Source: an uncultured Erysipelotrichaceae bacterium
GTDB lineage: Bacteria; Bacillota_I; Bacilli_A; RF39; UBA660
NCBI GenBank assembly: GCA_948444795.1
Contig: CAOJUX010000012.1
Span: 1-32,984, forward strand
DNA length: 32,984 nucleotides
Reading direction: 5' to 3'
The notes beneath the pieces were generated by a model that saw only the letters and a list, made by a program, of their open reading frames with translations, was not told where the DNA came from and ran no database searches. A program made the position numbers and the translations under genes. Position 1 is the first letter of the stretch. Each line of letters opens with the position of its first letter. Positions 16,919 through 23,128 of this stretch are shown here, one piece after another.

Positions 16919-17875
16919 ATGTTTAAAACAAGCATTATTAGAAGAATAACTATTTCTTCAATGGCTTTAATTATTCTTTTAGTATATTATTTATTTCCTG
17001 TTAATATAGCTCAAAATAAATATCCAGAAACTTTAAGCTATAATGAAATAAATAAAGGAGTAGTATATCTTTTAAACAAAGATAATTTAGTATCTAGAGT
17101 AAATGTAATCATGAACAAAAAAAATGAAACTTTAGAAAAAATTAAAGAAATTATTTCTACTATTACTATTAATAGTAACAAAAAAGATTATATACCTAAT
17201 AACTTTTATCAAGTAATTCCCGAAGGTACCGAAATTATAAATATATCTTTAGATAACAAATTACTCAAAATTGATTTTAATGAATTACTTTTAAATACTG
17301 ATAAAATACATGAAAGAAAAATAATAGAAACTTTAGTTTACTCTTTAACAGAATTTGAAGAAATTGATAATATTATGATTTTTGTAAATGGTGAAAAATT
17401 GGAAAAATTACCTCAAACAAATGAAATATTGCCAGATTTACTAAATAAGGATTTTGGAGTTAATAAAACTTATAATTTTGATAGCATCAAAGATACTTCA
17501 AAAACTATAGTTTATTATAGTTGTAAAAATAATAACGAAACTTATTATATCCCTGTTACTTTTATTGAAAATAATAATGATGAAAAAGTTGAAATAATAA
17601 TTGAAAAGCTAAAAAACTCTCCCCTTTATGAATCAAATTTAATAAGTTATTTAAACACTAATGCCAAAATTACTAATTATGAAATATTAGAGCAAGAAAT
17701 AAAATTAAGTTTTAATAAATATTTACTAGATGATATTAAAGATGATAAATTATTAGAAGAAGTAAAATATACTTTATATTTATCAATTAGAGATACCTAT
17801 AATGTAAATAAAATTGAATTTTCTATAGAAGATAGTCAAAATTATTCAAATTTAGTAATAAATTATCTTGAATAA
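16919..17875 (+). CDS. gerM: GerM-like sporulation/germination protein
   Basis: A 318-residue protein with an N-terminal membrane anchor (about 12-30) and two similar GerMN-type halves. The first has EGTEIINISLDNKLLKIDFN, then ETLVYSLTEFEEIDNIMIFVN and EKL. The second has NAKITNYEILEQEIKLSFNK, then EEVKYTLYLSIRDTYNVNKIEF. GerM is an exported protein needed for SpoIIIAH-SpoIIQ channel assembly and germination. ATG 16919 is chosen since GGTGA ends 8 nt upstream; an ATG at 16910 overlaps that site. gerE and gerM are also near each other in Bacillus. Confidence 0.8.
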   Translation: MFKTSIIRRITISSMALIILLVYYLFPVNIAQNKYPETLSYNEINKGVVYLLNKDNLVSRVNVIMNKKNETLEKIKEIISTITINSNKKDYIPNNFYQVIPEGTEIINISLDNKLLKIDFNELLLNTDKIHERKIIETLVYSLTEFEEIDNIMIFVNGEKLEKLPQTNEILPDLLNKDFGVNKTYNFDSIKDTSKTIVYYSCKNNNETYYIPVTFIENNNDEKVEIIIEKLKNSPLYESNLISYLNTNAKITNYEILEQEIKLSFNKYLLDDIKDDKLLEEVKYTLYLSIRDTYNVNKIEFSIEDSQNYSNLVINYLE

Positions 17876-17896
17876 TTAAAAATATTATTATATAAT
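17868..17896 (+). promoter_or_regulatory. Promoter of the tRNA-Arg gene
   Basis: TTGAAT, 17 nt, TATAAT. The -35 overlaps the gerM stop codon. The tRNA begins 20 nt after the -10. Confidence 0.75.
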
Positions 17897-17915
17897 CAGT
17901 ATGTAGTGCTGATTT

Positions 17916-17992
17916 GTCTTCGTAGCTCAGCTGGATAGAGCATACGCCTTCTAAGCGTACGGTCGAGTGTTCGAATCACTCCGAAGACACCA
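17916..17992 (+). tRNA. tRNA-Arg (anticodon UCU)
   Basis: A full cloverleaf of 77 nt with encoded CCA. The acceptor stem GTCTTCG pairs with CGAAGAC, followed by discriminator A and CCA. The D arm AGCTCAGCTGGATAGAGC is standard. Anticodon stem TACGC/GCGTA encloses loop CTTCTAA with anticodon TCT at 17950-17952. The T arm GAGTG-TTCGAAT-CACTC is regular. It reads AGA codons, which are abundant in this AT-rich genome. The last 5 bases begin a 28-bp sequence repeated at 18465. Confidence 0.97.
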
Positions 17993-18015
17993 GATTGATA
18001 GGAAACTCGAACTTC
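17988..18015 (+). repeat. Direct repeat, tRNA-side copy (att-like)
   Basis: A 28-bp sequence starting CACCAGATTGATAGGAAACT, beginning in the last five bases of tRNA-Arg. The same 28 bp occur at 18465-18492. A copy at a tRNA 3' end plus a second copy downstream is the layout left by site-specific integration. Confidence 0.7.
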
Positions 18016-18028
18016 GAGTTAAAATAGT

Positions 18029-18056
18029 AAAACGAGCTTGATAAAAGCGCGTTTTT
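18029..18056 (+). terminator. Terminator downstream of tRNA-Arg
   Basis: AAAACG-A-GCTT pairs with AAGC-G-CGTTTT (one A-G mismatch) around a 5-nt loop, with T following. It overlaps the -35 of the next promoter. Confidence 0.55.
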
Positions 18057-18066
18057 ATGTTATTAT
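18038..18066 (+). promoter_or_regulatory. Promoter of the putative antitoxin RNA
   Basis: TTGATA, 17 nt, TATTAT, with TG one base before the -10. Predicted transcription start is near 18073. Confidence 0.6.
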
Positions 18067-18072
18067 GAATGT

Positions 18073-18188
18073 GTCAAGGAAACTTGCATAAAATAAAAAA
18101 AGAGGAACATTCGATCTTGCAAGTGAATGTCGCCTCTAATTAAATTAGTTGTGACACTCTATCAGTGCTGAAGAGTGTCTATTTTTTT
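18073..18188 (+). ncRNA. Putative antitoxin RNA of a type I toxin-antitoxin locus
   Basis: About 115 nt between a good promoter and a strong terminator, with no sensible reading frame. It can fold into a long hairpin (AGAGG-ACATTC pairing with GAATGT-CCTCT) and then the terminator hairpin. It converges with the small toxin gene at 18179-18271 and overlaps its 3' end. GACACTCTATCA in this RNA is nearly repeated as GACACTCACATCA on the plus strand opposite the toxin mRNA leader, so the two RNAs could also pair at the leader. Convergent RNAs with short complementary parts are known from txpA/RatA and par (fst). Confidence 0.55.
18153..18188 (+). terminator. Terminator of the putative antitoxin RNA
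   Basis: GACACTCT/AGAGTGTC, 8 bp with an 11-nt loop, then seven T. It covers the last codon and stop of the convergent toxin gene. Confidence 0.8.
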
Positions 18189-18271
18189 ATTGCTAACACC
18201 AATAAGGTAGAAAGTAACAAAATGATAGCAATGAGCTTTAGAACTTTCACTATAAAAGTCTTAGTTTTCAT
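18179..18271 (-). CDS. Small hydrophobic peptide, putative type I toxin (30 aa)
   Basis: ATG 18271 opens a 30-residue peptide: MKTKTFIVKVLKL, then an uninterrupted hydrophobic stretch IAIILLLSTLLVLAI, then a KK tail. A very strong GAGGGGAGG lies 8-16 nt upstream. A promoter lies about 66 nt upstream and a convergent RNA covers the 3' end. This is the anatomy of Fst, TxpA and BsrG-type membrane toxins, which depolarise or perturb the membrane when not repressed by their antisense RNA. I cannot assign it to one of these families by sequence. It sits between the two tRNA-derived repeats. Confidence 0.6.
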   Translation of the reverse strand: MKTKTFIVKVLKLIAIILLLSTLLVLAIKK

Positions 18272-18336
18272 CAATATCTACCTCCCCTCTTTTTCAAGAT
18301 TGAAGGACGACACTCACATCAAATGTTCCTATTAGG

Positions 18337-18366
18337 ATTATATAATATATTGTAACATTAAGACAA
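18337..18366 (-). promoter_or_regulatory. Promoter of the toxin gene
   Basis: On the minus strand TTGTCT, 18 nt, TATAAT, giving a leader of about 60 nt. Confidence 0.5.
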
Positions 18367-18383
18367 GCAAACTTGTAAAAAAA

Positions 18384-18414
18384 TTGACTTTTTTTTCAAG
18401 AGTTATGTTACAAT
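18384..18414 (+). promoter_or_regulatory. Promoter of an orphan small RNA
   Basis: TTGACT, 19 nt, TACAAT with TG one base before it (extended -10). It points away from the toxin gene; the only transcription signal downstream is the terminator at 18480. Confidence 0.5.
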
Positions 18415-18464
18415 GGTTATAGGAATTAACCTTAATGCGAATTTCCAAACGTGGTTTACTCACG

Positions 18465-18492
18465 CACCAGATTGATAGGAAACTCGAACTTC
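18465..18492 (+). repeat. Direct repeat, distal copy (att-like)
   Basis: Identical 28 bp to 17988-18015. Here it continues into TATGTTTCGAGTTTTT, which completes a regular terminator. At the tRNA copy the matching terminator arm is collapsed and lacks the T-run. This suggests the terminator originally belonged directly behind the tRNA. Confidence 0.7.
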
Positions 18493-18508
18493 TATGTTTC
18501 GAGTTTTT
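18480..18508 (+). terminator. Terminator overlapping the distal repeat
   Basis: AAACTCGAA/TTCGAGTTT, 9 bp, 9-nt loop, then a T-run. Confidence 0.8.
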
Positions 18509-18582
18509 AATATAACTTAAAATGTGATAAAATATTTATGGAAATTAAATTTGCCAATTACAAATTACAATAAAAACACACT

Positions 18583-18607
18583 TGCATAATGATTTTATCA
18601 TTATGCA
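18583..18607. repeat. Perfect 10-bp palindrome upstream of the PP2C relic
   Basis: TGCATAATGA-TTTTA-TCATTATGCA. It lies 25 nt before the start codon at 18632 with no T-run after it, so it is either an operator-like palindrome or a leader hairpin. Confidence 0.55.
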
Positions 18608-18631
18608 TATAGATAGCGAGAGATGATAAAT

Positions 18632-19464
18632 ATGTTAGTATATAAAAATACTTTTGATAATATCAAAACATCAAATTATGATTTTCCTGTTGAAGATCAA
18701 TTTTATGCTTCAGAAAATGAAGCAATCGTTGCTGATGGAATAACTAGAGATCCTATTGGAATTAGTAATTTATCAACTTGTACTCAAAGTGAGTTTTTAA
18801 AGAAATATCCAAGACCTAGTGGAGCTGAATTAGCTGCTAAGGAAATTTGTAATACGTTTTCAAATACTACAGGAACATTAAAAACCAGATTAATTAAATG
18901 CAATAACAGTGTTAAGAAACTAAATAATATACATATATCTAACTGTGACTATTTAGAAAATGATTATTTTGGGGCTGTTGCTTCTTGTGTTAATATTGAA
19001 GGTATGGCTTAACATATGCTTATATTTGTGATTGTGGAGTAATTATATATGATAATTTAGGAAATATTAAATTTCAAACAGAAGATGATAAAGAACTTTA
19101 TAGTGACCCCTTTATAAATAAAATAGGAATTCCATGGTATTTGCCAGAAGCACGGGCTATAGTTAGAAGAGATTATAGAAATAATTTGAATAATATTCAA
19201 AATGGCACATGTGTTTCATTTGGTGCTATTACTGGTGAAGATTCTGCTATAAATTTTATAAAATCAGGTCAGATAGAGTTATCAAATGGTGATTTAGTTT
19301 TAGTCTATAGTGATGGCTTCACTAATTTTTTATGTAATAATGAATTTATTTCACAAATAATTAATTTTAACAAAAATAAATTTGAAAATTATATAGAAAT
19401 GAAATCTCAAAGTGATTATGAAAAATATGGTAAAGAAAAAACACTTGTATTATTTAAAATTTAA
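18632..19464 (+). pseudogene. PP2C-family protein phosphatase, frameshifted
   Basis: The first part (from ATG 18632) contains VEDQFYASENEAIVADGIT, GAELAAKEICNTF and DYFGAVASCVN. These match the metal-binding and core motifs of PPM/PP2C-type Ser/Thr phosphatases. The frame stops at 19012, but a shifted frame picks up at once with LTYAYICDCGVIIYD and runs to SNGDLVLVYSDGFTNFL and YGKEKTLVLFKI, the usual end. A single indel near 19003-19010 explains the break. Either the gene is dead or the read is wrong. The rest is well conserved, so the lesion is recent. Confidence 0.75.
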
Positions 19465-19574
19465 AAGTTGTTGAGCTTCTCTCTTTTGGCACCATTAGAA
19501 AATTTGTTCATATATATGATTTTAGTAAAGAACATGACAATAAAGGAAAAGATGATTTTGAATTGGAATTATAG
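19458..19574 (+). pseudogene. Short coding-like relic after the PP2C gene
   Basis: An open stretch without a start codon reads VVELLSFGTIRKFVHIYDFS, then KEHDNKGKDDFELEL and a stop. It looks like the end of a protein rather than random AT-rich DNA. The family is not recognised. Confidence 0.25.
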
Positions 19575-19645
19575 AAATTGTTTTAATAATATTTAAATAA
19601 GATTAAAAAAATGATATAATTAAGGAAATTAAGGGAGGAATAATC

Positions 19646-20221
19646 ATGAATTTAGTGAAATATTCGAGAATGTCAGAAGAAGAAAGAATGAAATATTTGC
19701 AAAACATTGATGAGCAAAATAAAGAACTTATGGAACATTCTGCATCAGCATTAAAAAGGATAAGAGATGGAAAACCAGTTAATGTAAACCTATTAAAGGA
19801 AATGTCTGAACCAGAAATGAGATTATATTTTATAGGCAATAATTATTTTCAAAGTATTGATGAATTATTACAATATTGTAAAGTTAATAAATTATCTACA
19901 AATGAATCAGGTATTTTAGAATATTATAAAAATCTTGCAGGTCGTAGTGATGTAATAAAGAAACAAAGTAATGCAACATTTATGCTATATACTGTTATTG
20001 ATGAAGACGGATATGGTATTTATAATTACGAAAGAAGTATATATCGTGGCCAATTTACTTGGGAATATAGTCATGGAAGTATAAGAGAAATGTATAAACC
20101 TTTTAGAGAAAGAGGTATAATTTTTGAAGATGATATTTATGCTAAACAAGATGATGAAAATAAACAACTATTAAAAATGTGTAAAGAAAAAAATCTATTT
20201 AGTGGAAAAATAGGTTTTTAA
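19646..20221 (+). CDS. Hypothetical protein, 191 aa
   Basis: A soluble 191-residue protein, rich in Glu, Lys, Tyr and Met, with no membrane segment. The N-terminal third is helical (SRMSEEERMKYLQNIDEQNK and onward). The middle has LYFIGNNYFQSIDELLQYCK, and the C-terminal half has several aromatic residues (YGIYNYERSIYRGQFTWEYS). I do not recognise a family. GGGAGGAA lies upstream of ATG 19646 and a strong terminator follows, so it is a single-gene unit. Confidence 0.7.
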   Translation: MNLVKYSRMSEEERMKYLQNIDEQNKELMEHSASALKRIRDGKPVNVNLLKEMSEPEMRLYFIGNNYFQSIDELLQYCKVNKLSTNESGILEYYKNLAGRSDVIKKQSNATFMLYTVIDEDGYGIYNYERSIYRGQFTWEYSHGSIREMYKPFRERGIIFEDDIYAKQDDENKQLLKMCKEKNLFSGKIGF

Positions 20222-20358
20222 GTAGCAATTAAAAAATTGCTACTTTTTCTATCTTTTTCAACTATTTTAAAATCTTTGAACCAATTATGTTTTTTGCTTT
20301 TATAGACGATAATCCTTGGGTTAAAATCACAGCTTTCAAAAATATCTAAAATTTTTTC
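20217..20358 (-). pseudogene. Coding-like relic, family unknown
   Basis: The minus strand reads KILDIFESCDFNPRIIVYKS, then KKHNWFKDFKIVEKDRKSSN, ending FLIAT before a stop at about 20217. The upstream extension (VIIDLSKGKK) lies in another frame, so there is a frameshift near 20355. It has no start codon. The convergent 191-aa gene ends at the same place. Confidence 0.3.
20221..20248 (+). terminator. Terminator of the 191-aa gene
   Basis: AGTAGCAATT/AATTGCTACT, a 10-bp perfect stem, then T5. Confidence 0.85.
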
Positions 20359-20441
20359 CCTTTACTTAAATCGATAATAACTTTTTTTCTTTTATTAATA
20401 AATTATGACATGTTATTACCTACTTTGTTACTTAACATATA

Positions 20442-20474
20442 GAAAAAGATAGTTATCTTTCCCTATCTATTTTT
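20442..20474. terminator. Bidirectional terminator near a toxin-like relic
   Basis: AGATAG/CTATCT stem with an A-run on the left and a T-run on the right, so it can end transcripts from both sides. It lies about 50 nt past the small hydrophobic frame at 20525-20598. Confidence 0.5.
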
Positions 20475-20524
20475 ATGGGTACAGTTTAATGGTTAGATTG
20501 AATGTGTTTTCTTTTTATAATTCA

Positions 20525-20598
20525 TTATCGTTTAAATAATATAAGAATAAGTAGAATAATAACGATTAAAGTAAAGATTAAAAAATCTTTTTAGTCAC
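20525..20598 (-). pseudogene. Decayed small hydrophobic toxin-like peptide gene
   Basis: On the minus strand AAGGAGAG precedes a GTG at 20598 encoding VTKKIF. The frame then stops, but one added base in the T6 run would continue into LIFTLIVIILLILILFKR and a stop at 20525. Total length is 74 nt, one short of 25 codons. A basic start, one hydrophobic stretch and a basic end resemble the 30-aa peptide at 18179-18271. It could be a dead type I toxin, or a sequencing error could hide an intact one. Confidence 0.4.
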
Positions 20599-20681
20599 TA
20601 CATCCACTCTCCTTCTGGAGGTAAGTAGTCAACTGTTAAAGTATTCCAATTTAGTAAACATTATGAGGCTCTAAAACCATC

Positions 20682-20718
20682 AAAAAAGAAACTATAATTT
20701 ATATAATTTCTTTTTTTT
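20682..20718 (-). terminator. Terminator of the DUF177-rpmF operon
   Basis: AAAGAAATTATA and TATAGTTTCTTT form a long imperfect stem followed by U on the minus strand. Confidence 0.7.
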
Positions 20719-20727
20719 GATTTAAGC

Positions 20728-20946
20728 TTAAGCCACTTTTTCTTCTTCTTTAATTTTAATTACTTCTTTATTTTTGTAATTTCCACACTTAGTACAAGCA
20801 CGATGAGGTCTTATAACTGCTCCACATTTAGAACATTTATCTATAGCCCCTACCTCTTTTTTTAAGTGAGTACGACGCATTCTTTTTTTAGTTTTTGAAG
20901 TTCTTCTAAAAGGAACTGCAAATCTTTGAATATTAAGTTCTAACAT
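20728..20946 (-). CDS. rpmF: 50S ribosomal protein L32 with an N-terminal leader
   Basis: The core VPFRRTSKTKKRMRRTHLKK and the zinc ligands Cys38, Cys41, Cys51 and Cys54 (CSKCG and CTKCG) identify L32. AAGGAG sits 8 nt before ATG 20946, and no start codon exists directly before the usual AVPFRR. The protein must therefore carry the extra leader MLELNIQRFA. That leader aligns residue for residue with MLRLDLQFFA, the leader of Bacillus-type ribosomal protein L27 that is removed by the Prp protease. The gene follows DUF177 by 5 nt, a widely conserved pair. Confidence 0.93.
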   Translation of the reverse strand: MLELNIQRFAVPFRRTSKTKKRMRRTHLKKEVGAIDKCSKCGAVIRPHRACTKCGNYKNKEVIKIKEEEKVA

Positions 20947-20951
20947 AAATC

Positions 20952-21437
20952 TCACTCCTTCCCATCCACAAATAGTTCATTTAATTTTGACCATCTTGGA
21001 TCAATTTTATCTCTATTTTTATTAACCAGTTCCCAGCCTTCACCTTTGAGTGATAATTTATCACTATTTTCTTTGGTTGCACTAATGGGAATCTCTAGTA
21101 CAATATTTTCCCATAAAATTTCACTAATATCAAGTGTATTTTGACTTTTTTCATAAAATTCTTTAGAAAAAGTGCTAAAATCTTCTACTTTTTCTTCTAA
21201 TTTAAAATTAAAAGGATAAGTAATCTCATCTAAAGTAATACTATCAGAAAGTAAAAACTCTCCAGTTACATCTAAATCTAAACACAAATTAGATTCATAA
21301 TCATATTTAACAATTCCTTTTAAATGGACATTTTGAAGCCCATTAATAGATGATTTTTTATATAAATCTTTAGCTAAAATAATATCTGTATCAATAAATA
21401 AACCTTCATCAGGTATTTTTAAAAGCTCTATTTTCAT
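20952..21437 (-). CDS. ylbN: DUF177 family protein (YceD/YlbN)
   Basis: A 161-residue acidic protein. The conserved region is visible in GIVKYDYESNLCLDLDVTGE, the ILWENIVLEIPISA stretch (residues about 105-120), and the end DPRWSKLNELF. This is the YceD/DUF177 family found upstream of rpmF in most bacteria. In plants and bacteria the family is tied to 23S rRNA and large-subunit accumulation. GGTGA precedes ATG 21437, and the stop is a TGA. Confidence 0.88.
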   Translation of the reverse strand: MKIELLKIPDEGLFIDTDIILAKDLYKKSSINGLQNVHLKGIVKYDYESNLCLDLDVTGEFLLSDSITLDEITYPFNFKLEEKVEDFSTFSKEFYEKSQNTLDISEILWENIVLEIPISATKENSDKLSLKGEGWELVNKNRDKIDPRWSKLNELFVDGKE

Positions 21438-21452
21438 TTTATCACCACTTAA

Positions 21453-21481
21453 ATTGTACTATATATAAAGATTTTTTACAA
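21453..21481 (-). promoter_or_regulatory. Promoter of the DUF177-rpmF operon
   Basis: On the minus strand TTGTAA, 17 nt, TACAAT, with a short leader to 21437. It is divergent from tmcAL. Confidence 0.6.
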
Positions 21482-21523
21482 ACATTAAATTTTATGTTAA
21501 ACTATTAACCAAGGAATGATTCT

Positions 21524-22633
21524 ATGAAAATAATTGGTATAATTGCAGAATATAATCCATTTCATAACGGGCATCTTTATCATTTTTCTAAAATAAAAGA
21601 ACTTTATCCTGATTCCCAAGTTATTTTAGTACTTAATGGTTACTTTTTACAAAGAGGAGAAATAAGTTTTTTGTCCAAAGAAGCTAAAATAAAAATAGCT
21701 TTAGAAAATAATATTGATATTGTTCTTGAATTACCAGTTTTATTTGGTACTCAGTCTGCTGATACTTTTGCAGAAATATCGTTAAAAATACTAAATAATT
21801 TTAATGTAGATACTATTATATTTGGTAGTGAAAGTAATGATATTATTAATCTTAGAAATATCGCTAAATTAACCCTTAAAAATGAATATAAAGAAAAAGT
21901 TAAAAATTATTTAAATAAAGGTTTTAACTATCCGACTAGTTTATCTAAAGCTCTTAAAACTAATTTAGATTTTAATAATCCTAATGATTTACTTGCAATT
22001 TCTTACATTAAAGCTATAGAATCAAATAACTATAAAATAACTCCGGTAACTATTAAAAGAACAAATAGTTACCATGATAAAACAAGTAATGATAAAATAA
22101 TAAGCGCTAGTAATATAAGAAACAAATTATTTAATAATGAAAACATTAATAATTATTTACCAGAAATTTCCTTAAAATCTATAAAAGTACCAAATATAGA
22201 TTTATTATTTAAAATCCTAAAATCTATTATAATATCATCTCCTAATTTAGATGTATTTTTAGATGTAGATGAAGGAATAAATAAAAGATTAAAAGAAAAA
22301 ATTAAAATAAGTACTACATTAGAAGAATTTATAAAAAATGTTAAAACTAAAAGATATACATATAATAAAATTCAAAGAATGTGCACTCATATTCTTCTTG
22401 GAATAACTAAAGAAAATAATATCAAAAATTTAGAATATATAAAAGTACTAGGGTTTAATAAAAAAGGGAAAAAATATTTAAATAAAATAAAAAAAGATAT
22501 AAAAATACCTTTAAATATTAATAAAAATAGTATTATATATAAATATGAAATAAATGCATCTTTAATATATGATCTAATAAATAATACCAATACTTATAAG
22601 TTTGAAACAAGTAATAAACCTATCCAAAAATAA
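21524..22633 (+). CDS. tmcAL: tRNA(Met) cytidine acetate ligase TmcAL (YlbM)
   Basis: TmcAL uses acetate and ATP to make N4-acetylcytidine at the wobble base of elongator tRNA-Met. The 369-residue protein opens with GIIAEYNPFHNGH (HxGH at 14-17), the nucleotidyltransferase signature. It continues with VLNGYFLQRGEISFLSKEAK, VLELPVLFGTQSADTFAE and FGSESND. ISASNIRNKLF and RIQRMCTHILLG-like KIQRMCTHILLG follow. AAGGAATG lies just upstream of ATG 21524. Being next to DUF177-rpmF matches the Bacillus ylbM-ylbN-rpmF neighbourhood, though here it is divergent. Confidence 0.93.
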   Translation: MKIIGIIAEYNPFHNGHLYHFSKIKELYPDSQVILVLNGYFLQRGEISFLSKEAKIKIALENNIDIVLELPVLFGTQSADTFAEISLKILNNFNVDTIIFGSESNDIINLRNIAKLTLKNEYKEKVKNYLNKGFNYPTSLSKALKTNLDFNNPNDLLAISYIKAIESNNYKITPVTIKRTNSYHDKTSNDKIISASNIRNKLFNNENINNYLPEISLKSIKVPNIDLLFKILKSIIISSPNLDVFLDVDEGINKRLKEKIKISTTLEEFIKNVKTKRYTYNKIQRMCTHILLGITKENNIKNLEYIKVLGFNKKGKKYLNKIKKDIKIPLNINKNSIIYKYEINASLIYDLINNTNTYKFETSNKPIQK

Positions 22634-22639
22634 AAACTC

Positions 22640-23035
22640 TTACACACTCTTTGAAGTAGAAAAATCTGCAGTTGGCATTTTTTCCATATCTACAAAGTAT
22701 AATTTTTTAGCCTTATCGCTCAACATAGATTCATGCTTTTTATATACTTGTTCCATTGCAATAGCTGCCTCTAATACTATATTTTCTCTACTCTCTCCAA
22801 GAAAGCTAATTAAATCTTCTTGATCAATATAATAAAACGCTGCATTAGCCATTCTTCCTAAAATAACAATATCATTATTAGCCATTGAATTACTTTCAAA
22901 ATGAGTACATCCATAATGAGTTAATTCAAAATATACTAACAAATCCTTATTTCTGATAAACCAATCTTTTAAAGGTTCAAAACTATTAATATTTTTAATA
23001 GCATTTTCACTAAAATTACAATTATTAAAATCCAT
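22640..23035 (-). CDS. Hypothetical protein, 131 aa, behind a homopolymer-spaced promoter
   Basis: A soluble 131-residue protein with no membrane segment, containing several Cys, His and aromatic residues (KDLLVYFELTHYGCTHFESN) and an acidic helical C-terminal half. I do not recognise it. AGAGGA lies 6 nt before ATG 23035. The gene converges on tmcAL, 6 nt from its end. Its only evident promoter has a G10 tract between -35 and -10, so expression may switch with tract length. Confidence 0.65.
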   Translation of the reverse strand: MDFNNCNFSENAIKNINSFEPLKDWFIRNKDLLVYFELTHYGCTHFESNSMANNDIVILGRMANAAFYYIDQEDLISFLGESRENIVLEAAIAMEQVYKKHESMLSDKAKKLYFVDMEKMPTADFSTSKSV

Positions 23036-23064
23036 AAAAATTCCTCTTTTCTTTCTTATAAAGG

Positions 23065-23096
23065 ATATTAGCCCCCCCCCCGAAAACTTTTGTCAA
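23065..23096 (-). promoter_or_regulatory. Promoter with a G10 tract in the spacer
   Basis: On the minus strand the perfect -35 TTGACA (23096-23091) and -10 TAATAT (23070-23065) are separated by 20 nt, of which ten are G (23081-23072). Seven or eight G would restore a 17-18-nt spacer. Slippage in such tracts tunes promoters of opc and porA in Neisseria and fim genes in Bordetella. Confidence 0.65.
23072..23081. repeat. C10/G10 homopolymer
   Basis: Ten consecutive C on the plus strand in very AT-rich DNA. Only one other tract of this kind occurs in the window, at 32674-32683. Confidence 0.95.
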
Positions 23097-23128
23097 GAAG
23101 AATTTTTTCTTTCTAGATTATTCTAAAT

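Larger units (their letters stand above)
18421..18508 (+). ncRNA. Putative small RNA spanning the second tRNA-derived repeat
   Basis: About 88 nt between a promoter and a perfect 9-bp terminator. It contains CGTG-GTTTACT-CACG as a small hairpin directly followed by CACCA and the 28-bp repeat. A 26-codon frame from ATG 18435 is possible but has a weak ribosome-binding site and no recognisable product. It is not a tRNA: no T or anticodon arm can be formed. Alternatively it is the leftover transcript of a deleted element. Confidence 0.4.

Noticed and set aside
18421..18470. A second tRNA ending in CACCA
   Set aside because: No anticodon or T arm can be formed; only a 4-bp hairpin precedes the CACCA.
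22387..22590. Hydrophobic 67-codon minus-strand frame inside tmcAL
   Set aside because: It is the antisense of Lys/Asn-rich TmcAL codons, which always gives Phe/Ile/Leu-rich shadows.
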